Source: an uncultured Alphaproteobacteria bacterium (GTDB lineage Bacteria > Pseudomonadota > Alphaproteobacteria > Reyranellales > Reyranellaceae). Taken from it: 13,862 nucleotides of DNA. Location: NCBI GenBank assembly GCA_903929895.1, contig CAIYWM010000691.1:1-13862 (forward strand), written 5' to 3'. Each line of letters opens with the position of its first letter. Position 1 is the first letter of the stretch. Under the pieces are notes generated by a model, which worked only from the letters and a program-made list of their open reading frames with translations, ran no database searches and had not been told where the DNA came from. The translations under genes and the position numbers were made by a program. Below are positions 6,651 through 13,862 of this stretch, piece by piece.

Positions 6651-6668
6651 CCCGCCAATCCGTTCGTG
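6651..6668. repeat. 18-nt direct repeat, right copy
   Basis: Identical to 6091-6108. It lies 20 nt below the fdsD stop codon (TAG at 6689-6691, minus strand). In this copy about 78 nt separate the repeat from the attcgatc element that adjoins it in the left copy. Confidence 0.85.
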
Positions 6669-6688
6669 TGCGCCGAGTCTCCGAGAAG

Positions 6689-6907
6689 CTACGTCCGCTC
6701 TTCCTTGAGGCGAAGGACGGCTTGCCGAACAGCCTCGTCCAGCCCCTCCCCGCCCTTCTCCAGATGCGCGACGATGGCGGCGCGCATGCGGGGATCCCAG
6801 AACTTCCGGAGGTGCGTGGCGATGGCAGCCGCCGGATCGACGCCCCGCTGCGGCACGAAGAACCGGCCGATCTGGTTCGCCATCATCACGAGCTTTTCCG
6901 ACGACAT
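6689..6907 (-). CDS. fdsD: NAD-dependent formate dehydrogenase, delta subunit
   Basis: A 72-residue protein matching the small FdsD family almost throughout. It opens MSSEKLVMMANQIGRFF, then carries the block HLRKFWDPRMRAAI and a helical end with a leucine-rich, charged pattern. FdsD has no cofactor motif; in Cupriavidus and Rhodobacter it accompanies the FdsGBA complex and is linked to stability or maturation. ATG 6905-6907 follows the fdsA stop by 5 nt, and GGAG/AGGCGG sequences within the end of fdsA serve as ribosome binding site. In the well-studied fdsGBACD operons, fdsC lies between fdsA and fdsD; here there is no room for it. This is the last gene of the operon. Confidence 0.93.
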   Translation of the reverse strand: MSSEKLVMMANQIGRFFVPQRGVDPAAAIATHLRKFWDPRMRAAIVAHLEKGGEGLDEAVRQAVLRLKEERT

Positions 6908-6912
6908 TCCGC

Positions 6913-9747
6913 CTACTCCGCCGCGACCCGCCGGCTATGCCGGGCCTGCTCGGCATACTCCTTCTGCCAATCGCCGGGGCCATTGGAAGGCGACACCTGC
7001 ACGGCAGTGACCTTGTATTCGGGACAGTTGGTCGCCCAGTCCGAGAACTCGGTCGTGATCACGTTGGCCTGCGTCTCGGGATGGTGGAACGTCGTGTAGA
7101 CGACGCCGGGTGCCACCCGGTCGGTGATCCTGGCGCGCAGGCTGGTACTTCCGACGCGGCTGTCGAGCTTGACCCAGTCACCGTCGCGCACGCCGCGCTG
7201 CTCGGCATCGTGCGGATGGATCTCCAGCAGGTCCTGGTCGTGCCACGCGACATTACCGGTCCGGCGGGTCTGGGCGCCGACATTGTACTGGCTGAGGATG
7301 CGACCGGTGGTGAGCAGCAGCGGAAAGCGCGGGCCGGTCCGTTCGTCGGTCGGTACGTACTCGGTGATCAGGAAGTTCCCTTTGCCGCGGGCGAAGCCAC
7401 CGACATGCATGACCGGCGTGCCGAGCGGCGCTTTGTCGTTGCAGGGCCACTGGACCGACCCGACCTTGTCCAAGAGATCGTAGGACACGCCGGCAAAGGT
7501 CGGCGTCAGCGCCGCGATCTCATCCATGATCTCCGATGGATGCCGGTACGGCATCTCGAAGCCCATGGCCCTGGAGATCGCCAGGGTTATCTCCCAGTCT
7601 GCCATGCCGTTCCTGGGCGTCATCACCCGGCGCACGCGACTTATGCGGCGCTCGGCATTGGTGAAGGTGCCGTCCTTCTCGAGGAAGGTCGAGCCCGGCA
7701 GGAAGACATGGGCGTAGTTCGCCGTCTCGTTCAGGAACAGGTCCTGCACCACGACGCATTCCATCGCCGACAGCGCCTGCACGACATGGGTCGTGTTGGG
7801 ATCGGACTGGAGGATATCCTCGCCTTGGACATAGAGGCCTTTGAAGGTACCCTCGATCGCCGCATCGAACATGTTGGGAATGCGCAGGCCCGGCTCGGAA
7901 TCGAGCGAGCGGCCCCACATCTTCTCGAACATCTCTCGCGTCGCATCGTCGGAGATGTGGCGATAGCCGGTCAGCTCGTGCGGGAACGAGCCCATGTCGC
8001 AGGCGCCCTGGACGTTGTTCTGGCCGCGCAGCGGGTTCACGCCGACGCCCGGCCGTCCGAGATTGCCGGTCACCATGGCGAGATTGGCGATCGCCATGAC
8101 CGTCGTGGTGCCCTGGCTGTGCTCGGTGACGCCGAGACCATAGTAGATCGCAGCGTTGCCGCCGGTGGCGTAGAGACGCGCAGCACCGCGGATCGTCTCA
8201 GGATCGACGCCGGTCATCAGCCCGACCGTTTCAGGGCTGTTCTGCGACTCCGACACGAAGGCCGCCCAGTATTCGAAGGCGTCGCGGTCGCAGAATTCGC
8301 GCACGAACCGTTCGTCGGCCAGGCCTTCGGTGACGATCGTGTGCGCGAGCGCATTCATCACCGCGACGTTGGTGCCGGGCCGCAGCGGCAGGTGATAGTC
8401 GGCCTCGACGTGCGGCATGCGCACGAGATCAATGCGGCGCGGATCTATCACGATCAGCCTTGCGCCCTGCCGCAGGCGCTTCTTCAGGCGCGAGGCGAAG
8501 ACGGGATGCGCATCGGTCGGGTTGGCGCCGATCACCAGGATCACGTCGCTGTGCTCGACCGAATCGAAGTCCTGCGTACCCGCGGAGGTGCCGAAAGCCT
8601 GGCTGAGGCCGAAGCCGGTCGGCGAATGGCAGACACGCGCGCAGGTGTCGACATTGTTGTTGCCGAAGCCGCCGCGGATCAGCTTCTGCATCACGTAGGT
8701 CTCTTCGTTGGTGCAGCGCGACGAGGTGATGCCGCCGATGGCGAGACGGCCATGCTTCTCCTGCAATCGCCGGAACTCCGACGCGACCCGCCCGATCGCC
8801 TCGTCCCAGCTCACCTCGCGCCAGGGCTGGTCGATGCTCTCGCGGATCATCGGCTTCAGGATCCGATCCTGATGATGGGCGTACCCCCAGGCGAAGCGAC
8901 CCTTGACGCAGGAGTGCCCGCGGTTGGCCTTGCCCTCCTTCCACGGCACCATGCGCACAAGCTCCTCGCCACGCATCTCGGCCTTGAAGTTGCAGCCGAC
9001 GCCGCAATAGGCGCAGGTCGTCACCACCGAATGTTCGGGCTGCCCGATCTCGATCAGGCTCTTCTCCGAGAGCGTCGCGGTCGGGCAGGCCTGCACGCAG
9101 GCGCCGCACGACACGCATTCGGAGCTCAGGAAGTTGTCGGACGATGTGCCGGGCGACACCTTCGAGTCGAAGCCACGGCCCTGGATGGTGAGTGCGAAGG
9201 TACCCTGCACCTCCTCGCAGGCGCGCACGCAGCGTGAGCAGACGATGCACTTCGAGGGATCGAAGGTGAAGTACGGGTTGCTCTCGTCCTTCTCCTGCGT
9301 CGTATGGCTCTCGCCCTCGTAGCCATAGCGCACCTCGCGCAGGCCGACCGCGCCCGCCATGTCCTGCAGTTCGCAGTCGCCGTTGGCCGCGCAGGTCAGG
9401 CAGTCGAGCGGATGGTCGGAGATGTAGAGCTCCATCACGCCCTTGCGGATCTTCTTCAGCTTCTCGGTCTGGGTCGACACGACCATGCCCGGCGCCACCG
9501 GCGTCGTGCACGAGGCCGGCGTACCGGCGCGACCCGAAATCTCCACGAGACAGAGCCGGCAGGAACCGAAGGCCTCGACCGAATCGGTGGCGCAGAGCTT
9601 GGGGACCTGGATGCCGGCATCTATCGCCGCCCGCATGATCGACGTGCCGGCCGGCACCGTGACCGTCCGGCCGTCGATGGTGACGGCGACCTGCTCCGTC
9701 GTGCGGCTGGCCGGGGTGCCGAAGTCGATTTCGCGAACGAGTGACAT
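6913..9747 (-). CDS. fdsA: NAD-dependent formate dehydrogenase, molybdenum catalytic alpha subunit
   Basis: A 944-residue cytosolic subunit that oxidises formate to CO2 at a bis-MGD molybdenum centre. Cofactor sites in order: 2Fe-2S ferredoxin domain (C52, C63, C66, C80); NuoG-like 4Fe-4S site with His (H112, C116, C119, C125); two 4Fe-4S ferredoxin motifs (C167, C170, C173, C177 and C211, C214, C217, C221); the molybdopterin-domain 4Fe-4S (C245, C248, C252, C280). Next comes CARVCH with the molybdenum ligand C373, a cysteine where E. coli FdhF has selenocysteine, and the catalytic H374. The MGD-binding domains fill the rest to the end. All ligands are present. ATG 9745-9747 has AGAGGA at 6 nt spacing, and fdsB ends 10 nt upstream. 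Length fits the family (about 940-990). Confidence 0.97.
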   Translation of the reverse strand: MSLVREIDFGTPASRTTEQVAVTIDGRTVTVPAGTSIMRAAIDAGIQVPKLCATDSVEAFGSCRLCLVEISGRAGTPASCTTPVAPGMVVSTQTEKLKKIRKGVMELYISDHPLDCLTCAANGDCELQDMAGAVGLREVRYGYEGESHTTQEKDESNPYFTFDPSKCIVCSRCVRACEEVQGTFALTIQGRGFDSKVSPGTSSDNFLSSECVSCGACVQACPTATLSEKSLIEIGQPEHSVVTTCAYCGVGCNFKAEMRGEELVRMVPWKEGKANRGHSCVKGRFAWGYAHHQDRILKPMIRESIDQPWREVSWDEAIGRVASEFRRLQEKHGRLAIGGITSSRCTNEETYVMQKLIRGGFGNNNVDTCARVCHSPTGFGLSQAFGTSAGTQDFDSVEHSDVILVIGANPTDAHPVFASRLKKRLRQGARLIVIDPRRIDLVRMPHVEADYHLPLRPGTNVAVMNALAHTIVTEGLADERFVREFCDRDAFEYWAAFVSESQNSPETVGLMTGVDPETIRGAARLYATGGNAAIYYGLGVTEHSQGTTTVMAIANLAMVTGNLGRPGVGVNPLRGQNNVQGACDMGSFPHELTGYRHISDDATREMFEKMWGRSLDSEPGLRIPNMFDAAIEGTFKGLYVQGEDILQSDPNTTHVVQALSAMECVVVQDLFLNETANYAHVFLPGSTFLEKDGTFTNAERRISRVRRVMTPRNGMADWEITLAISRAMGFEMPYRHPSEIMDEIAALTPTFAGVSYDLLDKVGSVQWPCNDKAPLGTPVMHVGGFARGKGNFLITEYVPTDERTGPRFPLLLTTGRILSQYNVGAQTRRTGNVAWHDQDLLEIHPHDAEQRGVRDGDWVKLDSRVGSTSLRARITDRVAPGVVYTTFHHPETQANVITTEFSDWATNCPEYKVTAVQVSPSNGPGDWQKEYAEQARHSRRVAAE

Positions 9748-9757
9748 GACAGGTCCT

Positions 9758-11295
<1,538 letters not shown>

Positions 11296-11299
<4 letters not shown>

Positions 11300-11763
11300 T
11301 GCGCCACCTCGCGGGCGATCTCGTCGATCGACCCGTCGTTCAGCCGCGCCATCGGCTTGCCGTCGAGCATCGCTGCTGGCGCGGACGCGCAGAGGCCCAG
11401 GCAATAGGTCGCCTCGATCGTGACCCTACCATCGGGCGTGGTTCCGCCCCAGTCGAGGCCGAACCGGTCGAGCATGCGCCTGGCCAGCGCCTCGCCGTCC
11501 ATCGACTGGCAGGCCTCGGCGCGGCAGAGCTTCAACACATGGCGGCCGGCCGGCTCGCGACGGAAGTCGTGATAGAAGGACACGACGCCATGAACTTCGG
11601 CACGCGTGATGTTCAGCGCGTTCGCCAGGAACGGGATGGCCGGCTCCGGGACATGACCGAAGGCCGCCTGCAGATCGTGCAGGATCGGCAGCAGCGGTCC
11701 CTCCCGCCCGTCATGGCGGCGGACGACTTCCGTGGCCTCGGCCTCGTTCCAGCGAGACGACAC
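11296..11763 (-). CDS. fdsG: NAD-dependent formate dehydrogenase, gamma subunit (NuoE-like 2Fe-2S)
   Basis: A NuoE-family protein of 155 residues from GTG 11761-11763, or 159 from ATG 11773-11775. The GTG is preferred because GGAG lies 6 nt before it, whereas the ATG has no purine box. The thioredoxin-like 2Fe-2S site uses four cysteines, at 80, 85, 121 and 125 (84, 89, 125 and 129 from the ATG), in LCRAEACQ and YCLGLC. The helical N-terminal part with LPILHDLQAAFGHVP and EVHGVVSFYHDF is typical of the family. It partners with FdsB in the diaphorase module. It is the first gene of the operon and overlaps fdsB by 4 nt. The upstream spacer holds a LysR-type site and a possible promoter. Confidence 0.95.
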
Positions 11764-11815
11764 CGTACACTCCATCCAAAACGGCCGGCAGGTTGTTTCG
11801 CCGGATCCGTTCGTG

Positions 11816-11845
11816 AAGTTTCCGCGCCCCGGTGCCCGGCCTCAA
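11816..11845 (-). promoter_or_regulatory. Candidate fds promoter (weak -10, activator-dependent type)
   Basis: On the minus strand TTGAGG (11840-11845) and AAACTT (11816-11821) are 18 nt apart. The -35 is fair and the -10 poor, as expected for a promoter needing an activator. Transcription would begin near 11809, about 46 nt before the fdsG GTG. The LysR-type palindrome would then centre near -64. This is a prediction only. Confidence 0.35.
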
Positions 11846-11865
11846 TAAAGCTGTTCGGTGGTGCA

Positions 11866-11880
11866 ATAGAACAAACCTAT
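11866..11880. promoter_or_regulatory. LysR-type recognition site ATAG-N7-CTAT
   Basis: A perfect ATAG-N7-CTAT palindrome (atagaacaaacctat) contains the T-N11-A core of LysR-type binding sites. It lies between the LysR gene stop and fdsG, about 100 nt before the fdsG start, in an otherwise GC-rich spacer. Its position near -64 of the candidate promoter is the usual recognition-site distance for LysR activators. Confidence 0.6.
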
Positions 11881-11914
11881 CGGAGCCGCTCTCTTGGCCG
11901 GCGGCCGACGACCG

Positions 11915-12805
11915 TCAGGCCAGGGTGGCCGCCAACTGGGTTGCTTCGGCAACCAGGGCCGTCGCGAGCGGCGTCATGGGCTCGCGCCGGGGCACGACGA
12001 GGCCGATCGAATGGGTGGCGTCCGGCTCGACGATGGGGATCGAGCGCAGGTGCTCGGTCAGGCCGAGCGTGTCTGCCAGCTTCTGCGGCATGACGCTGGC
12101 CCAGCGACCGGTGCGGACATGGGAGAACAGCACGATCATCGAATTCGATTCGAGCGTCGGATCGGCCTGACCGCCGGCTTCGCTCAGGAGCTGGTCGATG
12201 ATGCGCCGATTCTGCATGTCCGGCGTCAGCAGGCACAGCGGGATCCTGCCTACCTCGGCCCAGGTGACGCTCTCGCGCTCGCCGAGCGGACTGTTTTCCG
12301 AGGTCAGCAGCCGGTACTGCTCGATATAGAGCGGCACCGCCCGCAGCCGGCCGAGCGGCTCGTTGTCGATGTAGGTCAAGCCAGCATCAGCTTCGAGGTT
12401 CTCCAGCATCGCCAGGATCTCGATCGAGGTCCGCGACACGATGGTGAACTTGACGTTGGGATGCCGGGCGCGAAACGGCGTGGTGAGCGCCGAGACCATG
12501 GCGAGCGCCGTCGGGATCGCGGCGATCCGCAGCCGGCCGCTGAGCCCCTTGCGGAGCGAGCTCACCTCCTGCCGCATTGCACGCGTGTCGGCCACGATGC
12601 CGCGCGCCCAGTCGAGCACGCGCTCTCCCTCCGCCGTGAAGCCGATGAACCGCGACGTGCGCTGCACCAACATGACGCCGAGCATGTCCTCGAGGCTCTT
12701 GATACCGGCGGAGAAAGTGGGCTGCGTGACGCCGCACAGCTCGGCCGCCTTGCTGAAATTCCGCTCCTGGGAGAGCGCAAGGAGGAATTCTAGTTTATCG
12801 ATCAT
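11915..12805 (-). CDS. LysR-type regulator, probable activator of the fds operon
   Basis: A 296-residue LysR family protein. The winged helix-turn-helix covers residues 1-60, with the recognition segment around 17-41 (NFSKAAELCGVTQPTFSAGI and following). A linker helix runs to about 88, and the effector-binding domain begins at GRLRIAAIPTAL and runs to the end. It lies directly upstream of fdsG on the same strand with 151 nt between (11764-11914). LysR regulators next to fds operons (FdsR in Cupriavidus) control formate dehydrogenase, though there the gene is usually divergent; here it is co-oriented. ATG 12803-12805 has no strong Shine-Dalgarno box. The ligand is unknown, formate or a related one-carbon signal being an inference from position. 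Confidence 0.9.
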   Translation of the reverse strand: MIDKLEFLLALSQERNFSKAAELCGVTQPTFSAGIKSLEDMLGVMLVQRTSRFIGFTAEGERVLDWARGIVADTRAMRQEVSSLRKGLSGRLRIAAIPTALAMVSALTTPFRARHPNVKFTIVSRTSIEILAMLENLEADAGLTYIDNEPLGRLRAVPLYIEQYRLLTSENSPLGERESVTWAEVGRIPLCLLTPDMQNRRIIDQLLSEAGGQADPTLESNSMIVLFSHVRTGRWASVMPQKLADTLGLTEHLRSIPIVEPDATHSIGLVVPRREPMTPLATALVAEATQLAATLA

Positions 12806-12853
12806 GACGGAGAGACTAGCCGAAAATCCACGCGCTGGCTTCCCGGACGGCTC

Positions 12854-13567
12854 TCACTCCGCAGCCGGAAGGGCCGCAGCCGGGCGATGTATGCCGCATT
12901 CGGTCTTCCCGAAGCCGCGCCATCTGCCGGCGCGCGGATCCTCGTCCGGCAGGACGGCGGACGTGCAGGGAGCGCAGCCGATCGATGGATAGCCGCGCGC
13001 TGCCAAAGGATGTCGCGGCAGACCGTGGCGCGCGGCGTAACCGTCGATTTCGACCTGGTTCCACTGCGCCAGCGGGTTGATCTTCGCCTGCGCGCCGTCG
13101 ACCTCGAATACAGCCAGCTTACTGCGCGTCATGGCCTGGAAGCGCTTGCGGCCAGTGACCCATGCATCGAAGCCTGACAGTGCGCGCTGAAGCGGCGCGA
13201 TCTTGCGGAAGGCGCAGCAGCCATCGGGATCCCAGGTAGCGCGACTGAGATCGGCATCGCGGCGTGCGATTTCCTCGGGCGACGGACCGACGCTGCGTAC
13301 GTCGCTCAACCCGAGATGGCGCACCAGCCGATCGCGATGCTCCAGCGTTTCCGGGAAGTGACGACCGGTGTCGACGAACAGCACCGGCGTCGCGCTATCG
13401 ACGGCCGCCACCATGTGAAGCAGGACTGCGGAGTCGGCACCGAAAGAGGAGACGACGGCAATGCGGCCGGTGAAGGTCTCGCCCAGTACCGCCTCCAGGA
13501 CACGGGCCGGCGCCACTCCGTCGAAGCGGCGCCTCAGATCGACGACAAGTTCGGCTGGCGTCGGCAT
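12854..13567 (-). CDS. cysH: Assimilatory APS reductase (iron-sulfur CysH type)
   Basis: A 237-residue cytosolic enzyme that reduces adenylyl sulfate to sulfite and AMP with thioredoxin. The PP-loop-like SSFGADSAVLL lies at 40-50. The 4Fe-4S ligands are CC at 117-118 and C198-x2-C201, the pattern of APS-preferring bacterial enzymes, in contrast to cluster-free PAPS reductases such as E. coli CysH. TGRKRFQ at 138-144 is the substrate-binding segment, and KTECGIH near the end carries catalytic C224. ATG 13565-13567 is preceded by GGTGA at short spacing. Other sulfate-assimilation genes (cysI, cysDN) are not in the window; only 48 nt separate its stop from the LysR start, so read-through is possible. 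Confidence 0.93.
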   Translation of the reverse strand: MPTPAELVVDLRRRFDGVAPARVLEAVLGETFTGRIAVVSSFGADSAVLLHMVAAVDSATPVLFVDTGRHFPETLEHRDRLVRHLGLSDVRSVGPSPEEIARRDADLSRATWDPDGCCAFRKIAPLQRALSGFDAWVTGRKRFQAMTRSKLAVFEVDGAQAKINPLAQWNQVEIDGYAARHGLPRHPLAARGYPSIGCAPCTSAVLPDEDPRAGRWRGFGKTECGIHRPAAALPAAE

Positions 13568-13862
13568 GACATCACCGGAACAGGAATGGACGGAGAATCA
13601 TGCCCGCAGGCCGGTTCCGGGAGTCAGCAGGACGGAAATTGGACATGGATCCACTCCGCCGACCCCGAAGGATCGGCCAGACGTTGCGAGAATGTGCGGA
13701 AGTACGACCTCGAGCGGACCGGTCGTTCGTCAGAGCGGCAACTGCCGCGTCAACAAGTTGTGCTGGTCGGATTGATATGGGTCATCGATGCCTCACTCAC
13801 TCGCATGTAAATGCGCCTGGCAACGTCCGCGAACAATGGTTTGCTTTGCCGAACATGGCGCG
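13568..13862. other. Unassigned region upstream of cysH
   Basis: No credible gene is visible in these 295 nt on either strand. An inverted repeat, ccggaac (13575-13581) with gttccgg (13614-13620), brackets the region just before the cysH start. A tiny minus-strand ORF of 11 codons occurs at 13750-13785, listed as rejected. I could not find a convincing sigma-70 promoter. The cysH promoter and the end of the next gene upstream are probably here or just outside the window. Confidence 0.4.

Noticed and set aside
6937..9237. 766-codon plus-strand open frame opposite fdsA, and a 654-codon one at 9443-11407 opposite fdsB and fdsG
   Set aside because: Both mirror strongly conserved fds genes on the other strand, with Arg- and His-rich composition and no recognisable domain.
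11804..11814. atccgttcgtg upstream of fdsG as a third copy of the 18-nt repeat
   Set aside because: Only 11 bases match and the surroundings do not align, so chance is likely.
13750..13785. 11-codon minus-strand ORF (MTHINPTSTTC) upstream of cysH as a cysteine-sensing leader peptide
   Set aside because: It has one cysteine only, lies more than 180 nt from cysH, and no attenuator hairpin pair follows; chance is the better explanation.

Overview
This is a GC-rich chromosomal window of a Gram-negative proteobacterium, most likely an alphaproteobacterium. The reasons are the NAD-linked molybdenum formate dehydrogenase (Fds) operon, an APS-type CysH, a chromosomal class A beta-lactamase with a twin-arginine-like leader, many signal peptides and strong GC bias at third codon positions. 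The genus cannot be fixed from sequence alone. I see no rRNA, tRNA, insertion sequence, phage gene or CRISPR array.

Layout. (1) 1-2060: the 3' end of a fosmidomycin-resistance-type MFS efflux gene (fsr, +) converges on a class A beta-lactamase (-). (2) 2214-3693: a two-gene plus-strand unit, an uncharacterised multi-pass membrane protein followed 19 nt later by an NAD(P)-dependent short-chain dehydrogenase. (3) 3707-4996: a secreted ClpP/crotonase-fold protein (-) with a SAC-type nucleophile motif. (4) 5137-5519: a cold-shock domain protein (-) with a long 3' region ending in terminator-like hairpins. (5) 5724-6668: two tandem copies of an 87-residue secreted two-cysteine protein, about 76% identical, whose duplication includes about 100 nt of upstream DNA and an 18-nt perfect repeat. 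(6) 6689-11763: the fdsG-fdsB-fdsA-fdsD operon (-), compact and overlapping, for cytosolic formate oxidation to CO2 with NADH production. The usual fdsC/fdhD accessory gene is absent between fdsA and fdsD. (7) 11776-12805: a LysR-type regulator just upstream on the same strand, with an ATAG-N7-CTAT palindrome in the intergenic region, the probable activator site for fds. (8) 12854-13567: cysH, an iron-sulfur APS reductase of assimilatory sulfate reduction, with a 295-nt unassigned region upstream.

How the genes fit together. FdsG and FdsB form the NADH:acceptor module (2Fe-2S, FMN, NAD, 4Fe-4S), FdsA is the bis-MGD formate-oxidising subunit with its own iron-sulfur chain, and FdsD is the small subunit associated with assembly or stability. 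The LysR regulator probably senses a one-carbon or related signal and activates fds. The fsr and bla genes look like intrinsic resistance genes, not a mobile cassette, because no mobility genes flank them. The part with most unexplained structure is 5640-6690: tandem secreted paralogues, a promoter that seems intact in one copy and split in the other, and a plus-strand intrinsic-terminator shape with no plus-strand gene in front of it.
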